From Chloroflexota bacterium (GTDB lineage: Bacteria > Chloroflexota > Anaerolineae > UBA4142), in the NCBI GenBank assembly GCA_016215025.1, contig JACRMI010000149.1, positions 1 through 41,166 on the forward strand: a DNA stretch of 41,166 nt, in the 5' to 3' direction. Positions 16,616 through 23,827 of this stretch are shown one piece after another (within the stretch, counting starts at the first letter, position 1; each line of letters opens with the position of its first letter). The notes under the pieces were generated by a model. That model was not told the origin of the DNA, did no database searches, and worked only from the letters and a program-made list of their open reading frames with translations. Position numbers and translations under genes: made by a program.

Positions 16616-17686
16616 ATGAACGCAGGAAAAATCCTGACAGGGTTGATTATCCTAACCATACTGTTGATTTCCATCGCCGCGTGCGCGCCTGCTCCCACGG
16701 CGACACCACTTCCGCCAACGGTTGCGCCAACCAAAGCACCAACTGTGGCCGCGACCACTGCGCCAACACAAGCGGCAACCGCAGTCCCAATACCTGCACC
16801 AACTGCGGCATCGCAGTCATCGTCGCAAACTTCATCGCAAGCATCGTCGGCTATGCCAATTACGGTGACCGATAGCGCCAAGCGCTCCGTAACAATTTCT
16901 GCGCCGCCCAAGCGCATTGTATCGCTTGCGCCCAGCACAACCGAGATCGCGTTTGCGTTGGGACTCGGCGACCGCATCGTTGGGGCAGACACCTATTCCG
17001 ATTATCCAGCCGATGCCAAGAAAGTTGCGACGATCAAATCATTCCCGGTGAACTATGAGCAAGTGGTCTCGCTCAAACCCGATCTTGTTCTCGCCGCTGG
17101 AATTACGAATGCCGACGATGTGAAAAAACTTGCCGATTTGAAGCTGACCGTGCTTGTCGTCGGTTCCACCAAGATGACGTTCGATGCTGTGGCCGCCGAC
17201 ATAACCGTGGTTGCCAAAGCGACCGGGACCGAAGCCCAAGCCAAGCCCGTCATCGATGCGATGAAGAGCAAAGTCGATGCGCTCAAGTCCAAACTCGCGA
17301 ATGCGAAAACGAAACCGCGCGTCTATTGGGAATTGGATGCGACTGATCCGGCCAAGCCGTTTACACCGGGACCTGGGTCGTTCGTCGACGACCTGATCAC
17401 GTTGGCGGGCGGCGTTAACGTGGCCGCCGATGTCAAGACGCCGTACGCGCAAATCAACGCCGAGCAAATCATCGCCGCGAATCCGGACATTATCATCCTC
17501 AGTGATTTCGCGTACGGCATCACCGTCGAATCGGTCAAGGCGCGCAAAGGTTGGTCAGTGATTAATGCCATCAAGAACGACAAGGTCTTTCCAATCGACG
17601 ACAATCTCGTGAGTCGTCCGGGTCCACGCCTCGTCGATGGATTAGAAGCGGCGGCGAAACTGATTCACCCTGAGGTTTTTCAATGA
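16616..17686 (+). CDS. btuF: Cobalamin ABC transporter substrate-binding lipoprotein
   Basis: 356 residues with ATG 16616 preceded by GAAGGAG. The lipobox ISIAAC places lipidated Cys at residue 23, followed by a Thr/Pro/Ala-rich linker (about 24-75) that tethers the protein. The mature part is a class III periplasmic-binding-protein fold typical of B12 and ferric siderophore carriers: KRIVSLAPSTTEIAFALGLGDRIVGAD, YPADAKKVATIKSF, VVSLKPDLVLAAG, then a long helix backbone and VFPIDDNLVSRPGPRLVDGLEAAAKLI. The B12 riboswitch and the cobO/cobT neighbours favour cobalamin or cobinamide over iron-siderophore. The stop overlaps the next ATG (ATGA). Confidence 0.9.
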   Translation: MNAGKILTGLIILTILLISIAACAPAPTATPLPPTVAPTKAPTVAATTAPTQAATAVPIPAPTAASQSSSQTSSQASSAMPITVTDSAKRSVTISAPPKRIVSLAPSTTEIAFALGLGDRIVGADTYSDYPADAKKVATIKSFPVNYEQVVSLKPDLVLAAGITNADDVKKLADLKLTVLVVGSTKMTFDAVAADITVVAKATGTEAQAKPVIDAMKSKVDALKSKLANAKTKPRVYWELDATDPAKPFTPGPGSFVDDLITLAGGVNVAADVKTPYAQINAEQIIAANPDIIILSDFAYGITVESVKARKGWSVINAIKNDKVFPIDDNLVSRPGPRLVDGLEAAAKLIHPEVFQ

Positions 17687-18789
17687 TCCGCGTAGGGGCG
17701 GGGTCGTCCCGCCCTCAAACCAAGGAGCGGGACGACCCCGCTCCTACCAAAATCACCATGCGCTCACGACCGGCTCTGATTCTTTCTTCGTTACTTGGGA
17801 CACTGACGATTGCGCTGTTGATCTCCGCATCGCTCGGAACGATAGCGATTCCAATCGATCAGATCGTGAGCATTGTGCTCAAGCACTTGATCGGAATTTC
17901 GATTGGATGGCCGATCAACGAAACGCAAGAAATCATTATTTGGCAACTGCGCTTGCCGCGCGTTTTCGGCGCAGCGATTGTCGGCGCGGCGCTGGCAGCA
18001 GCAGGCGTTTTGTTTCAAGGTTTGTTGCGCAATCCGATGGCGGACCCGTACTTGCTGGGAACCTCCGGCGGCGCGGCGCTCACGGCAACGATTGCGCTGC
18101 TTATCCCAGTTTCCGCAAATGTTTTTGGTTTTACGCTCGTGCCAATTGCTGCGTTTGCTGGCGCGCTCGGCACGGTGCTGTTTGTGTATCGCATCGCGCG
18201 CGTGGGTCTGCGCACGCCGATCACGGCGCTTATCCTGGCTGGCTTTGCCATCAGTTCGATGATGTCGGCGGTCATGTCGTTCTTGATGTTGATGAATCAA
18301 AACACGCTTCAGCGCGTAGTGTTGTGGACGATGGGTGGTATCAGTTCGAGCGGCTGGGATCAGTTGAAAATTGTTACGCCGTTGATTGCGATCGCCATCG
18401 TCGTGGCGTACGCGTTGACGCGCGACCTCAACGCGTTTTTGTTGGGTGAAGAGCAAGCGGCTTCGCTCGGCGTCTCCGTCGAACGCCAAAAATTTTTCGT
18501 AATGATGACGGCGGCGCTGCTGACGGGTTGTGCTGTCGCGGTGAGTGGACTGGTCGGTTTTGTTGGGCTGATTATTCCACACATCGTTCGCCTCATCGTC
18601 GGTCCGGATCATCGTTTGCTTTTGCCCGCCTCGGTTCTGAGCGGCGCGATTTTTTTGGTGCTGGCTGATTTGCTCGCGCGCCTCGTTCTCGCGCCCTCGG
18701 AAATTCCGCTCGGCGTTGTGACCGCACTCATCGGCGCACCCTTCTTCATCTATCTTTTGCGGCGAACGAAGAGGGAGTATTCGTTCTGA
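17683..18789 (+). CDS. btuC: Cobalamin ABC transporter permease (BtuC/FecCD family)
   Basis: The ATG at 17683 overlaps the btuF stop and has GAGG seven bases upstream. Translation from there crosses a large palindrome, giving an unusual soluble N-terminus of about 25 residues (VGAGSSRPQTKERDDPAPTK). The alternative ATG at 17758 (MRSRPAL) gives a conventional 343-residue protein but has no evident ribosome binding site. The core has the roughly ten helices of FecCD permeases, with RLPRVFGAAIVGAALAAAGVLFQGLLRNPMADPYLLGTSGGAAL, LAGFAISSMMSA, and GLVGFVGLIIPHIVRLIVGPDHR where the ATPase docks. No ATPase gene (btuD) follows, so the partner must be encoded elsewhere or shared. Confidence 0.92.
   Translation: MIRVGAGSSRPQTKERDDPAPTKITMRSRPALILSSLLGTLTIALLISASLGTIAIPIDQIVSIVLKHLIGISIGWPINETQEIIIWQLRLPRVFGAAIVGAALAAAGVLFQGLLRNPMADPYLLGTSGGAALTATIALLIPVSANVFGFTLVPIAAFAGALGTVLFVYRIARVGLRTPITALILAGFAISSMMSAVMSFLMLMNQNTLQRVVLWTMGGISSSGWDQLKIVTPLIAIAIVVAYALTRDLNAFLLGEEQAASLGVSVERQKFFVMMTAALLTGCAVAVSGLVGFVGLIIPHIVRLIVGPDHRLLLPASVLSGAIFLVLADLLARLVLAPSEIPLGVVTALIGAPFFIYLLRRTKREYSF
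17692..17747. repeat. Large palindrome at the btuF/btuC junction
   Basis: Two 21-bp arms, 17692-17712 and 17727-17747, are reverse complements with one mismatch around a 14-nt loop. They are GC-rich (starting GTAGGGGCGGGG). It is a REP-like element that lies in frame within the 5' end of btuC if the first ATG is used. Confidence 0.85.
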
Positions 18790-19310
18790 TGCGCCAAGGA
18801 TTAGTGATCGTCAACACGGGGAACGGCAAAGGCAAAAGTACCGCCGCGTTCGGCACGCTCTTTCGCGCGTGGGGACGCGGGATGCGCGTCGGCGTGATTC
18901 AATTCATCAAAGCCGAAACGGGCAACTGGGGCGAGATTCGCGCGGCGCGCCAACTCAATATCGATTGGCATGCGATGGGCGACGGATTCACCTGGGAATC
19001 CAAAGACATCGACAAGTCGATTGAAAAAATTCGGCGCGCGTGGACGTTTGCGCAAGAGCAAATCGTGAACGGCAAATTCGATCTGGTTATTCTCGACGAG
19101 ATGACGTACGCGTTTCACGACGGCTTGCTCGACGTGAATGAGGTCGTCGCGTGGCTCAAGGAACACAAGCCGTCCGAGTTGCACATTATCATTACGGGGC
19201 GCGATGCGCCGCCAGAATTGATCGACTACGCCGATATGGTCACCGAGATGCACGAGATCAAACATCCATACACGCGCGGTATCAAAGCACAGCCGGGAAT
19301 CGAATTCTAG
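18789..19310 (+). CDS. cobO: Cob(I)yrinic acid a,c-diamide / corrinoid adenosyltransferase
   Basis: 173 residues; transfers the adenosyl group of ATP to cob(I)alamin precursors (CobO/CobA/BtuR type). The N-terminal P-loop VNTGNGKGKSTAAFGTLFRAWG near 8-29, the VIQFIKAETGNWGE segment, the VILDEMTYAF Walker-B-like motif near 100, and ITGRDAPPELIDYADMVTEM are all diagnostic. The C-terminal HPYTRGIKAQPGIEF is the family end, so the gene is full-length. The start ATG overlaps the btuC stop (TGATG), showing translational coupling. In this operon it converts imported corrinoids to the adenosyl form, the ligand sensed by the upstream riboswitch. Confidence 0.95.
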   Translation: MRQGLVIVNTGNGKGKSTAAFGTLFRAWGRGMRVGVIQFIKAETGNWGEIRAARQLNIDWHAMGDGFTWESKDIDKSIEKIRRAWTFAQEQIVNGKFDLVILDEMTYAFHDGLLDVNEVVAWLKEHKPSELHIIITGRDAPPELIDYADMVTEMHEIKHPYTRGIKAQPGIEF

Positions 19311-19322
19311 GAAAAGGATTGC

Positions 19323-20381
19323 ATGAACTCGTTTACTGCAAAGACTATTGAACAAATCACGCCACTCGACGAAACGACAATGCAAGCGGCGCGGGCGCGG
19401 CAAGACCAACTGACGAAACCACAGGGCGCGCTCGGACGACTCGAAGCGTTGTCGATTCAGATTGCGGGCATCACCGGCAACGTGCGTCCGCGTTTGAAGC
19501 AGCCGGTCGTGATTACGATGGCAGCCGATCACGGCATTGCGCGGCAGGGGGTGAGCGCGTACCCGTCCGAAGTGACACCGCAGATGGTGTTGAATTTTTT
19601 GCATGGCGGCGCAGCCATCAATGTTTTGGCGCGGCACGTTGGCGCGCGCGTCGCCGTCGTCGATATGGGCGTTGCGGCGGAATTGCCGGTGCATCCCGAA
19701 TTGACGAATTGCAAAATTGCGTACGGCACGCGCGATTTTTCCAGTGGTCCTGCGATGACGTGGGATGAAGCGGAACGCTCGATCCAAGCGGGAATCGAAA
19801 TTGCGTTGCGCGAAATCTCGCGCGGCGCTGATCTCATCGGCACGGGCGATATGGGTATTGGCAACACGACGCCGTCGAGCGCCATCGTCGCGACGATTAC
19901 GAATCGCTCGGTGGCGCAAGTAACTGGGCGCGGCACCGGGGTTGACGATGCTGGGTTATCGCGTAAAATTCAAACGATTGAGCGCGGGCTGCAATTGAAC
20001 CAGCCGAACCCAGCCGATGGAATCGACGTGCTGAGCAAGGTCGGCGGATTTGAAATCGGCGGACTCGCGGGTGTGATGATCGGCGCGGCGTCCAAGCGCG
20101 TGCCGGTTGTGATCGATGGATTTATTTCGGGCGCAGCGGCATTGATCGCATGCACAGTTGCGCCGTCGGTCCAGCCGTATCTCATCGCGGCGCATCGCTC
20201 CGTCGAAATCGGACATCGCGCCATGCTCGATCATATGCGGCTCACTCCGCTGTTCGATCTCGATTTGCGTTTGGGCGAAGGTACGGGCGCGGCGCTGGGA
20301 ATTTCGTTGTGCATCGCCGCGTGCAAAATCCTCGACGAGATGGCGACGTTCGTCGATGCGGGTGTGTCGGAGAAAAGCTAG
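19323..20381 (+). CDS. cobT: Nicotinate-nucleotide-dimethylbenzimidazole phosphoribosyltransferase
   Basis: 352 residues, normal length for CobT. It makes alpha-ribazole phosphate from nicotinate mononucleotide and a lower-ligand base for the cobalamin nucleotide loop. Evidence: LTKPQGALGRLEALSIQIAG, MAADHGIARQGVSAYP, VTPQMVLNFLHGGAAINVLAR, IGTGDMGIGNTTPSSAI, GGFEIGGLAGVMIGAA, and DLRLGEGTGAAL with the catalytic glutamate. The ATG has AAAGGA upstream and lies 12 bp after cobO. Cobinamide-activating and cobalamin synthase genes (cobU, cobS) are not in the window, so it is a partial salvage operon. It is the last gene of the riboswitch-controlled unit; a REP element follows. Confidence 0.95.
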   Translation: MNSFTAKTIEQITPLDETTMQAARARQDQLTKPQGALGRLEALSIQIAGITGNVRPRLKQPVVITMAADHGIARQGVSAYPSEVTPQMVLNFLHGGAAINVLARHVGARVAVVDMGVAAELPVHPELTNCKIAYGTRDFSSGPAMTWDEAERSIQAGIEIALREISRGADLIGTGDMGIGNTTPSSAIVATITNRSVAQVTGRGTGVDDAGLSRKIQTIERGLQLNQPNPADGIDVLSKVGGFEIGGLAGVMIGAASKRVPVVIDGFISGAAALIACTVAPSVQPYLIAAHRSVEIGHRAMLDHMRLTPLFDLDLRLGEGTGAALGISLCIAACKILDEMATFVDAGVSEKS

Positions 20382-20390
20382 TTTTGCTCT

Positions 20391-20546
20391 CGAATCTGCG
20401 CGAATCTGCGCGAATCCCTTGTCATTTCGAGCGGAGCGAGAAATCTGTGCCTTCGCGATGAGATTTCTCGTCGCGATCCTCCGACTCGCTTCGCTCGCTC
20501 AGGACGCTCCTTGAAATGACGAATCGCCATTCGTGTGATTCGCGGG
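20391..20546. repeat. Composite REP-like element after cobT
   Basis: It starts with a 10-bp tandem repeat (CGAATCTGCG twice, then CGAATCCC). A nested palindrome follows with outer arms GTCATTTC (20421-20428) and GAAATGAC (20513-20520), and inner arms GAGAAATCT/AGATTTCTC. It closes with GATTCGCGGG (20539-20548), which can pair with the CGCGAATCCC of the opening repeat. The GAGCGGAGCGAGAAATCT-type core is a widespread bacterial dispersed repeat. Confidence 0.75.
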
Positions 20547-20556
20547 GAAAAAGAAA

Positions 20557-20883
20557 ATGGAAAATAAATTGAAACGCAGTTGGATTTCAACGTTAGAAAG
20601 TTTGCGCTATGACGTGACGCGCCGCGATCCATTGCAAGCGCACAAAGAGTACGGCACGAATCACGTGGTCGATGTGACGCTCGATGCGAGCGGGCAAATT
20701 CGGATGACGATTACGCGGCAGATGGGCGAAACGAAAAACGTAAAACGTAAATCGAAAAGCGGGCGCGAGTATCAACTTTTCGTCGAGCAAAATAATGTGG
20801 CAATTGCAAATTATCGTCTGCGCGATGGCGACGATTTGGCGCAAGTGTTGAGCGAGATGGAAAAGGAAATTGCAAGAGCCTGA
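20557..20883 (+). CDS. Small hypothetical protein
   Basis: 108 residues, strongly basic and without a membrane segment. It has a helix-strand-strand pattern: LESLRYDVTRRDPLQAHKEYGTNHVVDVTLDASGQIRMTITRQMGE. ATG 20557 is preceded by the weak GGGGAAAAAG. A terminator follows the stop at 20913. The family is unknown to me. It lies between the cobT-associated REP element and the promoter of module B, and nothing links it to either. Confidence 0.6.
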   Translation: MENKLKRSWISTLESLRYDVTRRDPLQAHKEYGTNHVVDVTLDASGQIRMTITRQMGETKNVKRKSKSGREYQLFVEQNNVAIANYRLRDGDDLAQVLSEMEKEIARA

Positions 20884-20912
20884 GACTGTCCGGGCTTGAT
20901 CGAAAAACCAAG

Positions 20913-20946
20913 CGAGCAGAGATCATAATTGATTCTGCTCGTTTTT
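20913..20946 (+). terminator. Rho-independent terminator before module B
   Basis: CGAGCAGA (20913-20920) pairs with TCTGCTCG (20934-20941), followed by TTTTT. The T-run overlaps the -35 of the next promoter, so module B is insulated from upstream transcription. Confidence 0.85.
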
Positions 20947-20973
20947 GCATTAGATTCTGGGCTATGTTATACT
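20945..20973 (+). promoter_or_regulatory. Promoter of SIR2/STAND module B
   Basis: TTGCAT (20945-20950), 17-bp spacer, TATACT (20968-20973) with extended -10 TG (TGTTATACT). The predicted start near 20980 leaves only about 12 nt before the ATG at 20992, so the mRNA has a very short leader without a clear ribosome binding site. Confidence 0.75.
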
Positions 20974-20991
20974 TTTCAACAGAGCCAAGCT

Positions 20992-21894
20992 ATGAGCCAG
21001 CTTACACCGCCGTATCCGCTGATTCTCGATGGATTGAAGCAAGGACGAGTTATTCCGTTCTTGGGTGCTGGCGCGTCATTGGGTAGTCGCGCGTCCGATG
21101 CCGAATGGGAAAAATACCTTGTTTCGTGCGTTCCCACGGCGAATGAATTAGCCAAGTACCTTGCAAAGCAAGCTGTTTTTCCGTCTGATGAATCGCCGGA
21201 TTTAACAAAAGTAGCACAATACTTCGGTGTTGTAGGTGGACGTGGCGCACTCGAACAAGAACTGCACAGTATTTTCGACTGTGATTTTCCTCTAACTTCG
21301 CTTCATACTTTCCTTGCTGAAATTCCTTCACCTCTTTTGATTGTCACCACAAATTACGATGATTTGATTGAGCGTGCCTTTAAGGCAAAAGGACGTTCGT
21401 ATGATGTTGTAATTCATACGACAAACCCAAAGTTTGGTGATCGTGTTTTGTGGTGGCAACATGATGCGACAGAACCCCAAGTAGTTATTCCCCAAAAACT
21501 AGACATTGATCTTTCGCGGACTACAGTCATTTACAAAATGCATGGCGCAGTGGATCGTTTTGACCGAGGACGCGATCAGTACGTCATTACTGAAGATGAT
21601 TACGTCGATTTTTTGGCACGCATGATTAAGAACAAAGCGATTCCTTCAATTTTTGCAGAACCTTTTCAAACCAAGCACTTTTTGTTCTTGGGTTACGGGT
21701 TGCGTGATTGGAATTGGCGAGTGGTATTGAATCGCATTGAAAAAGATTTACGCAGGCACAAAAAACTAAACTCTTGGGCAATTCAGAAAGAACCATCATC
21801 GCTCGAAAAGAAACTTTGGGAAAGGCGTGAAGTCAATGTTTATGATATGACCATTGATGACTTTGTGAAAGAACTCCAGTCTCGTCAGACCTAG
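20992..21894 (+). CDS. SIR2-family NADase-like protein (module B)
   Basis: 300 residues and a paralogue of the 4296-5237 protein. Shared blocks are DGLKQGRVIPFLGAG (compare DLLKKGQVVPFLGAG), VTTNYDDLIERAF with predicted catalytic Asn121, TTVIYKMHG with predicted catalytic His184, YVITEDDYVDFLARM and FLFLGYGLRDWNWRVVLNRIE. ATG 20992 is chosen because it matches the module A start and is the first after the promoter; the open frame extends 21 codons upstream through the promoter. Base composition is visibly more AT-rich than the flanking vitamin genes, suggesting later acquisition. The STAND gene starts eight bases after the stop. Predicted NADase effector; the activity is not shown by sequence alone. 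Confidence 0.88.
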   Translation: MSQLTPPYPLILDGLKQGRVIPFLGAGASLGSRASDAEWEKYLVSCVPTANELAKYLAKQAVFPSDESPDLTKVAQYFGVVGGRGALEQELHSIFDCDFPLTSLHTFLAEIPSPLLIVTTNYDDLIERAFKAKGRSYDVVIHTTNPKFGDRVLWWQHDATEPQVVIPQKLDIDLSRTTVIYKMHGAVDRFDRGRDQYVITEDDYVDFLARMIKNKAIPSIFAEPFQTKHFLFLGYGLRDWNWRVVLNRIEKDLRRHKKLNSWAIQKEPSSLEKKLWERREVNVYDMTIDDFVKELQSRQT

Positions 21895-21901
21895 TATTGC
21901 G

Positions 21902-23536
21902 ATGGAAACCGAACGTAATTCGCCTTATCAAGGGCTCGTTCCTTTTGGCGAAGAAGATGCCCCCTTCTTCTTCGGTCGTGAAAAGGAAACGCGGCTTATT
22001 ATTGCCAATTTATTTGCTTCCCCACTTACTCTATTGTACGGAGCAAGCGGTGTGGGTAAATCTTCTGTACTCCGCGCGGGAGTAGTTCATCAGTTACGAG
22101 AACACGATGATATACTTGTAGTTGCGTTTGACAACTGGCTGAACAATCCTGTTAACGATCTGAAAACTATGATCGCTTCCGCCTCAAGAATGGTCAATAC
22201 CCAATCCGTGTCTACTACATTGCCATTGAACGAATATCTCTCAAATCTTTCCAGCAAACTTAATCGTCATATCATGGTTATCCTTGACCAATTTGAAGAA
22301 TACTTTCTTTGTCATCCTCAAGAAGACGAATTCGCTGACGAGTTTTGCAAGGCAGTAACGCAGAATGATTCTCCGATTAGTTTCCTGATTTCCATACGAG
22401 ATGATTCCATAGCCAAGTTAGACCGCTTTGAGGGAAGAATTTCCTTTTTGTTTGACAACAATCTGCGTATTGAACATCTCAATCCCGATGGCGCGCGTGA
22501 TGCTATTGTCAAACCGCTTGATGAATATAATCGGCGAAAGGATACTGAGTCTGCTGCAAGTATCGAATCCGCGCTTATTGATGCAGTACTTGAGCAAGTA
22601 ATGGTTAGACAAGTAGTTTCTGGCAACGCAGAACAAATTAGGCCCTATTCAAAAGAATTGGATTCCCGGATTGAGACGCCATATCTGCAGTTGGTGATGG
22701 CACGCTTGTGGGCTGAAGAAGGTCAGACAGATTCCAAATCTTTGCGATTAGCTACATTTGTTCGCCTCGGAGGTGCTCGACAAATTGTAAGTACACATTT
22801 GGATTCGGTGATGAAAACGCTCTCTCCATATGAACAGGAAATCGCTTGGCGGATCCTGGATTTTTTGGCTACTCCTTTTGGCGCAACCGCTCAAAGTGCG
22901 GAAAATCTCGCCTATTGGACGAAATACAAACCGATAGAGATAATCACTCTAATGAACAAACTCGCTGAAGGAAAAGAACGGATTATCCGACCGGTCGCAC
23001 CAACTCCAAATCGGCCTAATGGATACAGTTATGAAATATTCCATGACGCGATGGTCTTCGCGATTCTTGAATGGCGAAATCAATTTTACGCCAAAGCAGA
23101 AGAGCGAGGTGGGTTATCCATGTTGGAGCTAGCAAGAAAATTGTTGCAATTATTAGACGGTTTGCTTTTCGTCCGTGTGGTCTTTTTGATCGTCGTTTTG
23201 ATGTTCTTTTCGTTTGCCGTTGGATTATGGCCTGGGCAACAACCTGCTGTTGAAAAAAACTTGCTTTGGTTCGGTATTATTCTGTTTGCGGCATTCGTCT
23301 TTGTCGTCTTTCGAAGGCGGAAGAATGAATACTTTCAACCTCAACTAGTAGTCGTCCGGAAAAGCGAGGCGAAGCTACTAAGAGATGCAACGGTGGCTCG
23401 ATTACAGATGATGATCGTCGCAGGATTTGTTGCATTCTTCCTGCTCGAGTATTTTGGCTACCATGATTTGGTCATGCAGATTTTGGACTGGATGATTAGC
23501 AAGTTAATGAAGTTATGGAACGCGCTTACCTACTAA
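21902..23536 (+). CDS. nSTAND1-type NTPase with C-terminal multi-helix membrane domain (module B)
   Basis: 544 residues. The N-terminal PYQGLVPFGEEDAPFFFGREKE and Walker A GASGVGKSS (about 47-55), Walker B VILDQFEEYF (about 126-135), IETPYLQLVMARLW, LRLATFVRLGGARQIVSTHLD and YEIFHDAMVFAILEW (about 378-392) align block by block with the module A protein. The C-terminus is unrelated. Instead of one helix plus a large outer domain it has about three hydrophobic segments (near 418-445, 453-472 and 503-535) joined by short loops. It has no extracytoplasmic sensor of any size. The membrane itself, or a separate partner, would be the input. ATG 21902 follows the SIR2 stop by seven bases without a strong ribosome binding site. 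Confidence 0.85.
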   Translation: METERNSPYQGLVPFGEEDAPFFFGREKETRLIIANLFASPLTLLYGASGVGKSSVLRAGVVHQLREHDDILVVAFDNWLNNPVNDLKTMIASASRMVNTQSVSTTLPLNEYLSNLSSKLNRHIMVILDQFEEYFLCHPQEDEFADEFCKAVTQNDSPISFLISIRDDSIAKLDRFEGRISFLFDNNLRIEHLNPDGARDAIVKPLDEYNRRKDTESAASIESALIDAVLEQVMVRQVVSGNAEQIRPYSKELDSRIETPYLQLVMARLWAEEGQTDSKSLRLATFVRLGGARQIVSTHLDSVMKTLSPYEQEIAWRILDFLATPFGATAQSAENLAYWTKYKPIEIITLMNKLAEGKERIIRPVAPTPNRPNGYSYEIFHDAMVFAILEWRNQFYAKAEERGGLSMLELARKLLQLLDGLLFVRVVFLIVVLMFFSFAVGLWPGQQPAVEKNLLWFGIILFAAFVFVVFRRRKNEYFQPQLVVVRKSEAKLLRDATVARLQMMIVAGFVAFFLLEYFGYHDLVMQILDWMISKLMKLWNALTY

Positions 23537-23592
23537 AGTCGTTAGGAGTTATCGGCAGACCAAGACTCTGGCCATAATCAACTATAAACGGT

Positions 23593-23621
23593 TTGCATCT
23601 ACTTAGTGCTTGTGCTACAAT
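23593..23621 (+). promoter_or_regulatory. Promoter of the ECF transporter leader
   Basis: TTGCAT (23593-23598), 17-bp spacer, TACAAT (23616-23621) with extended -10 TG (TGCTACAAT). Predicted start is near 23628. Confidence 0.75.
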
Positions 23622-23627
23622 GTTTTC

Positions 23628-23784
23628 GCCACGGACTCGCAAGAGCCGTGAGCAACTCTCGCACGAACGAACTATCTTACTAACGCACTATTTGACTACC
23701 CGCTTGGATCGTTACCAACGACCGAGACGGAACGACAAATTCGTTTTCTATTGTCGCGCCTTCCGCTCGTTGGAAGGCGTTTTT
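23628..23784 (+). ncRNA. Structured leader / candidate riboswitch or attenuator upstream of the ECF operon
   Basis: Between the promoter and an intrinsic terminator the transcript can form CACGG-A-CTC-GCAA-GAG-CCGTG, a hairpin with a GNRA tetraloop, at 23631-23651. It can also form UCGUU-ACC-AACGA (23709-23721). The same CCAACGA (23715-23721) is complementary to TCGTTGG (23767-23773), which runs into the 3' arm of the terminator. This gives a terminator/antiterminator choice. I recognise no known riboswitch class (no THI-box, FMN, B12 or folate core). Its position ahead of the ecfA-ecfT-S operon suggests that it senses the vitamin transported. Confidence 0.55.
23757..23784 (+). terminator. 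Intrinsic terminator of the ECF leader
   Basis: CGCCTTCC (23757-23764) pairs with GGAAGGCG (23772-23779), followed by TTTTT. It lies 43 bp before the EcfA start codon, so it acts as an attenuator or as the end of a small RNA. Confidence 0.9.
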
Positions 23785-23795
23785 GTTTGCGAAAC

Positions 23796-23823
23796 CAATC
23801 TCTAATCTCTAGTCTCCAATCTT
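23796..23823. repeat. Heptamer tandem repeat immediately upstream of ecfA
   Basis: Four consecutive units: CAATCTC, TAATCTC, TAGTCTC and CAATCTT. They end four bases before the ATG at 23828 and occupy the position where a ribosome binding site would be. No GGAG-like sequence is present. Confidence 0.75.
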
Positions 23824-23827
23824 TCTT

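Noticed and set aside
16616..18789. Iron-siderophore transporter as alternative for btuF-btuC
   Set aside because: The same families serve siderophores, but the B12 riboswitch and the overlapping cobO plus cobT favour a corrinoid substrate.
23628..23784. Known vitamin riboswitch in the ECF leader (TPP, FMN, B12, preQ1, THF)
   Set aside because: None of the conserved cores is present; only generic hairpins and the terminator could be shown.
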